Assembly (NCBI GenBank): GCA_003165855.1 | Contig: PMXH01000454.1 | Location: 885-5,895, forward strand | Direction of reading: 5' to 3' | DNA: 5,011 nucleotides | Source: Acidobacteriaceae bacterium | Lineage (GTDB): Bacteria; Acidobacteriota; Terriglobia; Terriglobales; Acidobacteriaceae | Part shown: positions 1 to 5,011 of the stretch, in pieces | How the letters are laid out: every line of letters begins with the position of its first letter | How positions within the stretch are numbered: position 1 is the first letter of the stretch | Translations under genes and position numbers: made by a program | Notes under the pieces: model-generated | Seen by the model: only the letters and a program-made list of their open reading frames with translations | Told to the model about the DNA's origin: nothing | Databases searched by the model: none

Positions 1-194
1 TCTTCCTCATTCACATAAATATTCAGGAAGCGCCGCGTCTCCCCCGCTTCATCCCGCAAATGGGGCTTCAAGTCGGGGAACTGCGAGTCGAGCTCCGAGA
101 ACAGCTCGCTGAGATTGGCCACCGAGCAGACGACGCGCGGCGTCCCAGAAGTAAGCCGCCGCAAAGCAGTAGGAATTTGAACCGTAATGCTCAT
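1..194 (-). CDS. MoaD/ThiS-family ubiquitin-like sulfur carrier protein, N-terminal part (runs off the left edge)
   Basis: Reading the minus strand from the ATG at 194-192 gives 64 complete codons and then leaves the window. The product starts MSITVQIPTALRRLT and ends with FLNIYVNEE. This matches the beta-grasp layout of MoaD/ThiS/CysO-type carriers: a first strand ending in a P-x-x-L-R segment, a helix (NLSELFSELDSQFPDL, about residues 27-42) and the R-x-F-(L/V)-N-I-(Y/F)-V-N strand at 55-62. Family members carry sulfur as a C-terminal Gly-Gly thiocarboxylate and hand it to a partner enzyme; that tail lies outside the window, so activity cannot be confirmed. The start is set by a strong GGGAGG six bases upstream. 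It lies 81 bp after the threonine-synthase-like gene on the same strand and is probably co-transcribed with it. That neighbour favours a sulfur-amino-acid role over molybdopterin or thiazole synthesis. Confidence 0.83.
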   Translation of the reverse strand, partial: MSITVQIPTALRRLTSGTPRVVCSVANLSELFSELDSQFPDLKPHLRDEAGETRRFLNIYVNEE

Positions 195-200
195 AAAAAA

Positions 201-220
201 CCTCCCGGGCAAAATGCCCG
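201..220 (-). promoter_or_regulatory. Strong Shine-Dalgarno fused to a small hairpin before the sulfur-carrier gene
   Basis: On the minus strand a hairpin, CGGGC-ATTTT-GCCCG (206-220, five pairs), runs directly into the SD GGGAGG (201-206), six bases before the ATG at 194. The last stem base is also the first SD base, so helix formation could modulate ribosome access. The six T residues after the SD make it resemble a weak intrinsic terminator, but the SD separates stem and T-run, so I favour a translational or mRNA-stability role. The hairpin is seen in the sequence; the function is inferred. Confidence 0.5.
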
Positions 221-239
221 CATGAAAAATGTCTTATTC

Positions 240-288
240 GCCGGTCGTTAGTCATTAGTCATTAGTCATTGCCCGTTAGTCGTTAGCA
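240..288. repeat. In-phase tandem heptamer array (GACTAAY-type)
   Basis: Seven consecutive 7-bp units can be laid end to end without gaps. On the plus strand these are GCCGGTC, GTTAGTC, ATTAGTC, ATTAGTC, ATTGCCC, GTTAGTC and GTTAGCA. Four are exact (G/A)TTAGTC, one is a one- or two-base variant and two are degenerate. The array fills much of the gap between the two minus-strand genes and covers the last codons and the TAA stop (276-278) of the upstream gene. Because seven is not a multiple of three, the TAA and TGA contained in the minus-strand units fall in changing frames, so the array acts as a multi-frame translational stop. Its origin (slippage or a mobile intergenic repeat) cannot be told from one copy. 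Confidence 0.75.
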
Positions 289-1631
289 GCCCCAACTAAC
301 GACGAAGCCGCCGCAGCAGTTTGCGCTCCTTGAACGATCAAAGACTGACGACCAACGCCCGCTGAGGCCGTCTCTTCGAACGCCGACGGCAAATTCGCCG
401 CCTTCGTTGCGATGTACTCTTCAAACTCGCTGAGCTTCGGAGCGATCGGCGTTTCGGCCGCGTACGCGTTCGCCAGCACGTCGGTGGTCTTCAGCCCGTT
501 GCCCGTAACGCAGATCACGGTGGTTTCATCCGGCAGGATTCGATCCTGATGAATCAGCTTGCGCGCGGTTCCAACCGTGACGCCGCCTGCGGTCTCGGTG
601 AAGATGCCCTCGGTCTCCGCCAGCAGCTGAATGGAGCTGACAACTTCGTGATCGGAAATGTCTTCCGACCATCCACCGCTTTTGGTGATGGCCTTCAGCG
701 CATAATGTCCGTCGGCCGGATTGCCGATGGCCAGCGACCGCGCAATCGTCTTCGGACGCTGCGGTTCGATCTCGCTGCTGTACTGCTTGATCGCCGTGGA
801 AATCGGCGAGCACCCAGTCGCTTGCGCGCCAAAGAATTTCACCGGTTTCGGATCGACCAGGCCCAGGAGAATCAGTTCATCAAACGCCTTCTTGATTTTC
901 GTGATCAGCGATCCGCCCGCCATCGGCACCACGACGTTGTCGGGTAACCGCCAGCCCAGTTGCTCGGCGATCTCGTAGCCCACCGTCTTCGAGCCTTCGG
1001 CGTAATACGGACGAAGATTGACGTTCACGAATCCCCAGCGATGTTCGTCGGCGATCTGCGAGCACAGGCGATTGACGTGGTCGTAGCTGCCGTTGATGCG
1101 CACCACCTCCGCGCCAAACACTTGCGTGCCCAGAATTTTCGCGGGCTCCAGATCCGAAGGAATAAAAATCCACGCCTTCAAACCTTCGCGAGCCGCTTGC
1201 GCCGCGACCGAGTTCGCGAGGTTTCCAGTGGAAGAGCAAGCGACGGTATCGAATCCGAAGCTGCGGGCATTGGCCAGCGCGACCGCAACCACGCGGTCTT
1301 TGAAGCTCAATGTGGGCAGGCACACCGCATCATTTTTGATAAAGACGCGCCGCGATCCGATCCGCTCGCCGAGCCGCGGAGCGCTCACCAGCGGCGTGTA
1401 GCCCACTGGCAGCGACGGCTGAAATCCCGCCGGCAGCGGCAGCAGTTCGCGATAGCGCCACATGTTCGGGGCGCGCGAGGCGAACAGCTCGCGCGAAAGG
1501 CGCGAGCGCAGCGAATCGTAATCGTAGGTAATTTCGAGCGGCGAGAAACAGTCTTCACAGATGCTGCGCGGCTGGTTGCCCCAGGTCTTGCCGCATTCGC
1601 GGCAGCGGAGGTGGTAGGTGCTCGTCTCCAT
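276..1631 (-). CDS. thrC: Threonine-synthase-family PLP enzyme with N-terminal zinc ribbon; possible homocysteine synthase partner of the downstream sulfur carrier
   Basis: The 451-residue product is a fold-type II PLP enzyme whose closest family is threonine synthase (O-phosphohomoserine to threonine plus phosphate). A zinc-ribbon-like module comes first, with Cys10, Cys13, Cys25 and Cys28. The PLP lysine is Lys111 in PTLSFKDR, the substrate/cofactor asparagine loop is SSTGN at 133-137, RPYYAEGSKT lies at 207-216, and the glycine-rich phosphate loop is VVVPMAGGS at 233-241. The start METSTYHL at 1631 is preferred over an upstream in-frame ATG at 1739: the upstream codons overlap the leader terminator, and a GAAAGAAG SD lies seven bases before 1631. 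The gene follows a SAM-I riboswitch and precedes a MoaD/ThiS-like carrier. SAM shut-off of a true threonine synthase would be odd, since threonine competes with methionine for the same precursor. I recall a Streptomyces threonine-synthase homologue (MetM) that makes homocysteine with a ubiquitin-like carrier (MetO); this pair may be similar. The family call is firm, the substrate is not. The last residues, from about 440, are low-complexity and repeat-derived. Confidence 0.9.
   Translation of the reverse strand: METSTYHLRCRECGKTWGNQPRSICEDCFSPLEITYDYDSLRSRLSRELFASRAPNMWRYRELLPLPAGFQPSLPVGYTPLVSAPRLGERIGSRRVFIKNDAVCLPTLSFKDRVVAVALANARSFGFDTVACSSTGNLANSVAAQAAREGLKAWIFIPSDLEPAKILGTQVFGAEVVRINGSYDHVNRLCSQIADEHRWGFVNVNLRPYYAEGSKTVGYEIAEQLGWRLPDNVVVPMAGGSLITKIKKAFDELILLGLVDPKPVKFFGAQATGCSPISTAIKQYSSEIEPQRPKTIARSLAIGNPADGHYALKAITKSGGWSEDISDHEVVSSIQLLAETEGIFTETAGGVTVGTARKLIHQDRILPDETTVICVTGNGLKTTDVLANAYAAETPIAPKLSEFEEYIATKAANLPSAFEETASAGVGRQSLIVQGAQTAAAASSLVGAAND
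279..303 (-). repeat. 8-bp inverted repeat at the 3' end of the threonine-synthase-like gene
   Basis: GTCGTTAG at 279-286 and CTAACGAC at 296-303 are perfect inverted copies separated by nine bases. The left arm is part of the heptamer array and the right arm is the same motif flipped. In the mRNA the hairpin ends immediately before the TAA stop at 278-276, so the final coding residues (around LVGAAND) sit in the stem-loop. No T-tract follows, so it is not a canonical terminator. Confidence 0.6.
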
Positions 1632-1665
1632 TTTGCAACTTCTTTCTGTGACTGTGGGACGAGCC

Positions 1666-1681
1666 GGGTAAAAAATTACCC
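1666..1681 (-). other. AT-rich hairpin in the leader between terminator and start codon
   Basis: The minus-strand sequence GGGTAA-TTTT-TTACCC forms a perfect six-pair stem with a four-base loop, about 35 bases before the start codon at 1631. It follows the terminator and is not followed by a T-run. It may stabilise the read-through mRNA or pause polymerase. No function can be assigned from one sequence. Confidence 0.45.
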
Positions 1682-1691
1682 CAGTTACGAC

Positions 1692-1720
1692 AAAACCCCT
1701 TTTCCGAATGGGAAAAGAGG
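1692..1720 (-). terminator. Intrinsic terminator of the SAM riboswitch expression platform
   Basis: On the minus strand CCTCTTTTCC (1711-1720) pairs with GGAAAAGGGG (1696-1705) across a CATTC loop, giving ten pairs including one G-U. TTTTG follows at once (1691-1695). This is a classical rho-independent terminator inside the 5' leader, about 60 bases before the start codon. With SAM bound and P1 closed, the terminator can fold and transcription should stop. The T-run is short, so termination may be partial. Confidence 0.78.
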
Positions 1721-1759
1721 CTCGGGAAATGCGAATCAAATTTCGCTTACCCGAATCTC
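1717..1759 (-). promoter_or_regulatory. Candidate antiterminator competing with P1 and the terminator
   Basis: In RNA sense, GAGATTCGGG (1750-1759) can pair with CCCGAGCCTC (1717-1726): GAG with CTC, one A-C mismatch, then TTCGGG with CCCGAG. The helix is capped by a perfect GCGAA/TTCGC hairpin with a six-base loop (1731-1746). The left arm reuses most of the 3' strand of riboswitch helix P1 and the right arm reuses the first bases of the terminator stem. The two states are therefore mutually exclusive, as expected for a SAM OFF switch acting on transcription. The pairing was found by eye and is not energy-calculated. Confidence 0.65.
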
Positions 1760-1870
1760 ATGGTCCCCGTTACCGGGCGAGAGTTGGCACCTGTCAATTG
1801 GGATATATGATCCCGTTCCGGTTGCCGTGGCGTCCTAGGGCTCGTCCCTCAGCCACTCTGCATGAAATTC
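1753..1870 (-). promoter_or_regulatory. SAM-I (S-box) riboswitch aptamer
   Basis: The minus strand carries the S-box core in order: CAGAGTGGC, TGAGGGACGAGCCC, GGCAACC and AGGTGCCAAC. All expected helices form. P1 is GAATTTCATG (1861-1870) with CATGAGATTC (1753-1762), ten pairs with one G-U. P2 is GTGGC (1852-1856) with GCCAC (1827-1831), plus GGG/CCC above a kink-turn-like region. P3 has GGGAT (1810-1814) with ATCCC (1800-1804). P4 is CCCG-GTAA-CGGG (1766-1777) with a GNRA loop. The pseudoknot also pairs: CGAG in the P2 loop (1841-1844) with CTCG in J3/4 (1778-1781). That replaces the usual CUGG/CCAG in a compensatory way, which is strong evidence for a working fold. SAM binding stabilises P1. 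The downstream terminator and antiterminator indicate repression of the threonine-synthase-like operon when SAM is plentiful. Confidence 0.93.
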
Positions 1871-1873
1871 CGG

Positions 1874-1891
1874 TCTGCCCCGAAGGGCAAA
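1874..1891 (-). other. UUCG-capped hairpin in the 5' leader
   Basis: Minus-strand TGCCC-TTCG-GGGCA (1876-1889) forms a perfect stem with a UUCG tetraloop. One G-U and one A-U pair extend it to 1874-1891. It begins about six bases after the predicted transcription start and ends three bases before riboswitch helix P1. Such a cap could protect the 5' end or help the aptamer fold; this is inference. Confidence 0.5.
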
Positions 1892-1903
1892 CTTGTCCTT
1901 ATG

Positions 1904-1932
1904 ATGCTACACAGCAAACCGGAGTTCGTCAA
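1904..1932 (-). promoter_or_regulatory. Predicted sigma70-type promoter for the riboswitch operon
   Basis: On the minus strand, TTGACG (-35, 1927-1932) and TAGCAT (-10, 1904-1909) are separated by exactly 17 bp. Transcription would start near 1897, just before the UUCG hairpin and riboswitch. This gives a leader of roughly 265 bases before the start codon at 1631. The position directly upstream of the aptamer supports the call. The -10 matches consensus at four of six positions. Confidence 0.65.
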
Positions 1933-1965
1933 CCTAGAAAACTTTCTCTTCGGTAACCTGGCAAG

Positions 1966-1994
1966 TTGTTCCCAAGGCCCGGCATCGGTACACT
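1966..1994 (+). promoter_or_regulatory. Predicted promoter for the secreted hydrolase gene
   Basis: TTGTTC (1966-1971) and TACACT (1989-1994) are spaced by 17 bp and would start transcription near 2001-2003, leaving a leader of about 14 bases. It is divergent from the riboswitch operon promoter, and the two -35 boxes lie about 33 bp apart. Both boxes match consensus only partly and no operator was recognised between them. Confidence 0.45.
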
Positions 1995-2004
1995 CTTCAT
2001 TCGC

Positions 2005-2011
2005 GAGGTGA
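2005..2011 (+). promoter_or_regulatory. Ribosome binding site of the hydrolase gene
   Basis: GAGGTGA is a near-perfect match to the anti-Shine-Dalgarno. Its AGG core sits seven bases before the ATG at 2016, which fixes the start codon and hence the long signal-peptide N-region. Confidence 0.7.
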
Positions 2012-2015
2012 GCCT

Positions 2016-4064
2016 ATGGCAGAGCTGGGCAGGGCTTCTTATTTGAGGAAAAGCAGTTCGTGGCTAACGAGTTTGCGGCTTCGCGGTAGAGTCTGTCTCT
2101 TCGTTCTCTTGGGCGCGGCCTTATCGGTCGAGACTCTATTCGTCGCGCCGGTCATGGCTCAGACTGCTGCTTCGGCCGCTTCCGCCGGCTTACCCAGCGA
2201 GACACCCGCCACGTTCACGCCCGTCACCACCAGCTTCGATTACGTCAAGCGCGATGTGATGATTCCCATGCGTGACGGCGTGAAGCTGCACACGGTTATC
2301 GTTCTACCCAAGGGCGCGAAAGGCGCGCCAATCCTGCTCACGCGAACCCCTTACAATGCCTCGGCACAAGTCAGTCATGCCGAAAGCTCGCACCTCGGCC
2401 CCATCCTGAACGGCTACGACAACGCTACCGAAGTCATCGTCGAGGGCGGATACATCCGCGTGGTGCAGGATATCCGCGGCAAATATGGCTCCGAGGGCGA
2501 CTACGTCATGACCCGTCCTCTGCGCGGCCCGCTGAATCCCACGCTGGTCGATCACGCCACCGACACCTATGACACCATCGATTGGCTGGTGAAAAATGTT
2601 CCCGAGAGCAATGGCAAGGTCGGCGTCCTCGGCATTTCCTACGAGGGATTCACGACTTTGATGGCCCTGGTGAATCCGCACCCCGCGCTGAAAGTCGCCG
2701 TACCCATGAATCCCATGGTCGATGGCTGGATGGGCGACGACTGGTTTCACAACGGCGCCTTCCGCGAACAGAATATGGGCTACATCTACGACCAGGAGGC
2801 GACGCGCGCGAACGACGCCCTCTGGTGGACGAACCACTTCGATGACTACGACGTTTTCATGGAAGCAGGCTCGGCCGGCGAACTTGGACGCCGCCACGGG
2901 CTCGAGCAGGTCGGCTTTTGGAGAAAGCTGCTGGAACATCCCAGCTACGACGAATGGTGGCAGGAACAGGCGATGGACCGCATCCTTGCCGCGCAACCCA
3001 TGAAAGTGCCGACCATGCTGGTGGCCAGCCTGTGGGATCAGGAAGATATCTATGGCGCGCCCGCGCTTTACAAGGCGCTCAAAGCGGCCAGTGCGAACAA
3101 CGACAAATTGTTTCTTGTGTTCGGTCCCTGGCACCACGGGCAGGAGATCGGAGACGGCAGCTCGCTCGGACCAATAAAGTTCAACAGCGACACCGGCCTC
3201 TATTTCCGCCAGGAAATTCTGCGGCCGTTTCTGGATAAGTATTTGAAAGACGGAAATTCCAAAGATGACGGTCCTCACGCCGAGGTCGCGCCGGTCACCG
3301 CGTTTGAAACCGGGACGAACACCTGGCGTCGCTTGCCCACATGGCCATCCGGCTGCGCCAGCGGCTGCACCATTCAAGCCACTCCGCTCTATCTCACTGC
3401 TGAGCTAAAGCTGAGCTTGGCCGCGCCCCAGCCCGGCGAGGCAGCATTCGATGAATATGTCTCCGACCCCGCGAAGCCCGTACCCTATCGCGCCCGCCCC
3501 ATTCAGCCCATGGGCTATGGTGACGGATTCACCTGGTCGCGATGGCTGGTCGATGATCAGCGGGAAGCGTCTGGCCGTCCCGATGTCGCAGTGTTCACCT
3601 CCGACGTGTTGACCGCGCCCATGAAGATCAGCGGACAACCCGTAGCCAATCTCGTAGCCTCCACCAGCGGCACAGATTCCGATTGGGTGGTGAAGGTAAT
3701 CGATGTTTATCCCGACGAAGTTGCAGGCGACTCCAAGCTGGGCGGGTACGAGCTCATGATCTCTGCCGACATTTTCCGCGGCCGCTACCGCGAGAGCCTG
3801 CAAACGCCCAAACCCATCGCTTCCGGCCAGCCCCTGCTCTATCGCTTCAACCTTCCCACGGCAAACCATGTTTTTCTGCCCGGCCATCGGATCATGGTGC
3901 AGGTTCAATCCAGCTGGTTCCCGTTATACGACCGGAACCCGCAGAGTTTCGTGCCCAATATCTTTTGGGCGAAGCCGGAGGATTACCGCAAGGCCACGCA
4001 GCGTGTGTATCACGCTCCCGGCCAGGCAAGCTTCATTGAACTGCCTCTGGTGACGATACCGTAG
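2016..4064 (+). CDS. Secreted alpha-amino-acid ester hydrolase (CocE/NonD, S15-like family)
   Basis: The 682-residue protein is a serine hydrolase that cleaves, or transfers the acyl group from, esters and amides of alpha-amino acids. Family members can act on aminated beta-lactams, but the natural substrate is generally unclear. A signal peptide is visible: a basic region to Arg25, a hydrophobic core from about 26 to 46, and likely cleavage after Val-Met-Ala48, so it should be exported. The alpha/beta-hydrolase domain starts near 75 (DVMIPMRDGVKL). The nucleophile is Ser208 in GISYEG, with Tyr209 beside it; the acid is Asp341 in LWDQED and the base His374 in GPWHH. The carboxylate cluster that binds the substrate amino group is present: Asp242 (in MGDDWFH), Glu343 and Asp344. 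As I recall the Xanthomonas enzyme (Ser174, Asp208, Asp307, Glu309, Asp310, His340), every spacing is identical. A C-terminal jelly-roll region follows from about 430. Cys447 and Cys451 could form a disulfide. Length is normal. It stands alone on this strand, so context does not give a substrate. Confidence 0.9.
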   Translation: MAELGRASYLRKSSSWLTSLRLRGRVCLFVLLGAALSVETLFVAPVMAQTAASAASAGLPSETPATFTPVTTSFDYVKRDVMIPMRDGVKLHTVIVLPKGAKGAPILLTRTPYNASAQVSHAESSHLGPILNGYDNATEVIVEGGYIRVVQDIRGKYGSEGDYVMTRPLRGPLNPTLVDHATDTYDTIDWLVKNVPESNGKVGVLGISYEGFTTLMALVNPHPALKVAVPMNPMVDGWMGDDWFHNGAFREQNMGYIYDQEATRANDALWWTNHFDDYDVFMEAGSAGELGRRHGLEQVGFWRKLLEHPSYDEWWQEQAMDRILAAQPMKVPTMLVASLWDQEDIYGAPALYKALKAASANNDKLFLVFGPWHHGQEIGDGSSLGPIKFNSDTGLYFRQEILRPFLDKYLKDGNSKDDGPHAEVAPVTAFETGTNTWRRLPTWPSGCASGCTIQATPLYLTAELKLSLAAPQPGEAAFDEYVSDPAKPVPYRARPIQPMGYGDGFTWSRWLVDDQREASGRPDVAVFTSDVLTAPMKISGQPVANLVASTSGTDSDWVVKVIDVYPDEVAGDSKLGGYELMISADIFRGRYRESLQTPKPIASGQPLLYRFNLPTANHVFLPGHRIMVQVQSSWFPLYDRNPQSFVPNIFWAKPEDYRKATQRVYHAPGQASFIELPLVTIP

Positions 4065-4094
4065 GTCAGGATGGATTCTGAGGAGCTGGAAGAT
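4065..4094. other. Convergent intergenic gap without a visible terminator
   Basis: Only 30 bp separate the stop of the hydrolase gene (plus strand) and the stop of the CNB-domain gene (minus strand). I see no GC-rich hairpin followed by a T-run in either direction. Transcripts from both sides may therefore overlap at their 3' ends. Confidence 0.5.
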
Positions 4095-4538
4095 CTATCT
4101 ACTACGGTCGCGGAGCGCCATTTCCCGCGCTAATTCTCTGGAAGTATCCTTCAGCCGCTGTGCCAGGATCAGCGCCAGCGAAAGATAGAAACGGGAGGCC
4201 AGCCTGGGGAAGGCCTCAAAGATCTCCCGCAGTTCGTGGGCGCTGATTTCATCCACTTCAACTTCGGCATCTTTGGCCACCACTGCGGCGGTGGCTCTGC
4301 CTCTTTCCAGGAAAGCGATATCGCCGCAGATGTCCTCGGCCCCAAGCGTCGCCACAATCGCTCTGGAACTCGTTCCCGCCAGCTCCACCGATGCTTCGCC
4401 CCGGTGGATGATGAAAATGCTCTCCGACAGAGCTCCCTGCTGGATGATCTCTTCACCCAGCTTAAAGGTGCGCCGCACCGACTTCGCCTTGATCAAGTTC
4501 CAATCGTTCGCACTCAAATATTGTAGGCGATTGGCCAT
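4095..4538 (-). CDS. Stand-alone cyclic-nucleotide-binding-domain protein
   Basis: The 147-residue product is essentially one cNMP-binding (CAP effector-type) beta-roll with flanking helices. FKLGEEIIQQG at 25-35, SIFIIHRGEASVEL at 40-53 and GAEDICGDIAFLERGRATAAVVA at 66-88 follow the usual order. The last stretch is the phosphate-binding cassette. It has the conserved Arg (Arg81), but Asp73 stands where the ribose-binding Glu normally sits, so ligand choice or affinity may be altered. A C-terminal helix follows (about 112-136) and there is no helix-turn-helix, kinase or channel segment, so it is not a CRP-type transcription factor by itself. It starts 48 bp after the D-Ala--D-Ala ligase stop on the same strand and is probably co-transcribed with it. 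No good SD precedes the ATG at 4538, so coupling or a leader-independent start is possible. A role as a small regulatory subunit is inference. Confidence 0.82.
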   Translation of the reverse strand: MANRLQYLSANDWNLIKAKSVRRTFKLGEEIIQQGALSESIFIIHRGEASVELAGTSSRAIVATLGAEDICGDIAFLERGRATAAVVAKDAEVEVDEISAHELREIFEAFPRLASRFYLSLALILAQRLKDTSRELAREMALRDRSR

Positions 4539-4586
4539 GGGACTGACTTCGGTGAAGGTGACCCTTATCTTACCGCGAACGCCCGT

Positions 4587-5011
4587 CTACCGGCTGTACT
4601 GATTCCGCTTCTTGTCCGCATGCCGCTCCAGGCCCAACTGGATCAACTTGTCGATAAGGTCCGCATATTCGAGTCCCGAAGCCGCCCATAGCTTGGGATA
4701 CATGCTGATCGCCGTGAATCCCGGCATCGTATTGATCTCGTTCAGATAAATCTTTCGCGACTTGCCTTTTAAGCCAGGCTCCATCAGAAAATCCACGCGA
4801 GCCAGCCCGGAGCAGTCTACGGCTTTAAAAGACCGCACAGCCAATTCCTGAACTCTTTTCGTTTCGTCTTTTGTGAGCTTTGCGGGAATAATCAGTTCGG
4901 AACCTTCTTCCAGATACTTGGCGTTGTAGTCGTAAAACTCCTTGACCGGAACAACTTCGCCGGGAAGGGATGCAACTGGTTCGTCGTTGCCCAGCACCGA
5001 GCATTCGATCT
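4587..5011 (-). CDS. ddl: D-alanine--D-alanine ligase, C-terminal part (runs off the right edge)
   Basis: This is the last 141 residues of an ATP-grasp ligase. It joins two D-alanines for the peptidoglycan stem peptide in the cytoplasm. The fragment begins [18 protein letters not shown], the characteristic Ddl strand and loop. It then shows the omega-loop region [19 protein letters not shown], the ARVDFLME strand with its acidic metal ligand, and the Mg-binding/catalytic segment [26 protein letters not shown] and the closing helix follow. These are all the elements expected of the C-terminal ATP-grasp half. The 5' end lies beyond 5011. The gene stops at TAG 4587-4589, and the CNB-domain gene follows on the same strand. 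The ligase is unlikely to be vancomycin-type, because the YDYNAKY...E omega-loop is the D-Ala-D-Ala form. Confidence 0.95.
   Translation of the reverse strand, partial: IECSVLGNDEPVASLPGEVVPVKEFYDYNAKYLEEGSELIIPAKLTKDETKRVQELAVRSFKAVDCSGLARVDFLMEPGLKGKSRKIYLNEINTMPGFTAISMYPKLWAASGLEYADLIDKLIQLGLERHADKKRNQYSR

Noticed and set aside
49..255. 68-codon minus-strand frame overlapping the sulfur-carrier gene
   Set aside because: It is a different frame of the same DNA and has no domain. The frame starting at 194 gives a clear MoaD/ThiS sequence behind a strong SD.
240..288. CRISPR array
   Set aside because: The units are contiguous 7-mers with no spacers and no cas genes nearby, so this is a simple tandem repeat.
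1632..1739. 36-residue N-terminal extension of the threonine-synthase-like protein from an upstream ATG
   Set aside because: The extension would be encoded by the terminator and leader hairpins of the riboswitch platform. It has no family similarity, and a better start with an SD lies at 1631.
960..1838. 292-codon open frame on the plus strand opposite the threonine-synthase-like gene
   Set aside because: Arg-rich, low-complexity product with no recognisable domain. It lies antisense to a gene with clear PLP-enzyme motifs and crosses the riboswitch, so it is a GC-driven shadow frame.
2304..3377. 357-codon open frame on the minus strand opposite the hydrolase gene
   Set aside because: No motif or convincing start. 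It is antisense to a gene whose catalytic residues are all intact.

Overview
The window looks like chromosomal DNA from a GC-rich, Gram-negative-type bacterium. The gene mix and protein style suggest an Acidobacteriota (Terriglobia-like) genome. That assignment is inferred from recall of family members, not from a marker gene.

Left half, minus strand (read right to left from about 1932 to 1): a sulfur/methionine-type operon with a long, structured leader. A sigma70-like promoter (1904-1932) is followed by a short UUCG-capped hairpin. Next comes a well-supported SAM-I (S-box) riboswitch (1753-1870) with P1, P2, P3, P4 and the L2-J3/4 pseudoknot all pairing. Downstream lie a candidate antiterminator and an overlapping intrinsic terminator (1692-1720), so this reads as a transcriptional OFF switch. 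The leader controls a threonine-synthase-family PLP enzyme (276-1631), followed by a MoaD/ThiS-like sulfur-carrier gene cut by the window edge (194 to <1). The gap between the two genes holds an in-phase heptamer repeat array that runs into the 3' end of the upstream gene, then a small hairpin fused to a strong Shine-Dalgarno.

A SAM-repressed 'threonine synthase' paired with a ubiquitin-like sulfur carrier is better explained as a homocysteine-forming enzyme acting on O-phosphohomoserine than as housekeeping ThrC. This is the most interesting hypothesis in the window.

Centre, plus strand (2016-4064): a secreted alpha-amino-acid ester hydrolase (CocE/NonD, peptidase S15-like superfamily). It has a complete Ser-Asp-His triad and the acidic carboxylate cluster that recognises an alpha-amino group. 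It is transcribed divergently from the riboswitch operon, with its own candidate promoter.

Right end, minus strand: the C-terminal 141 residues of D-alanine--D-alanine ligase (4587 to >5011), followed 48 bp downstream by a stand-alone cyclic-nucleotide-binding-domain protein (4095-4538). These converge on the hydrolase gene with only 30 bp between the stop codons and no visible terminator there.
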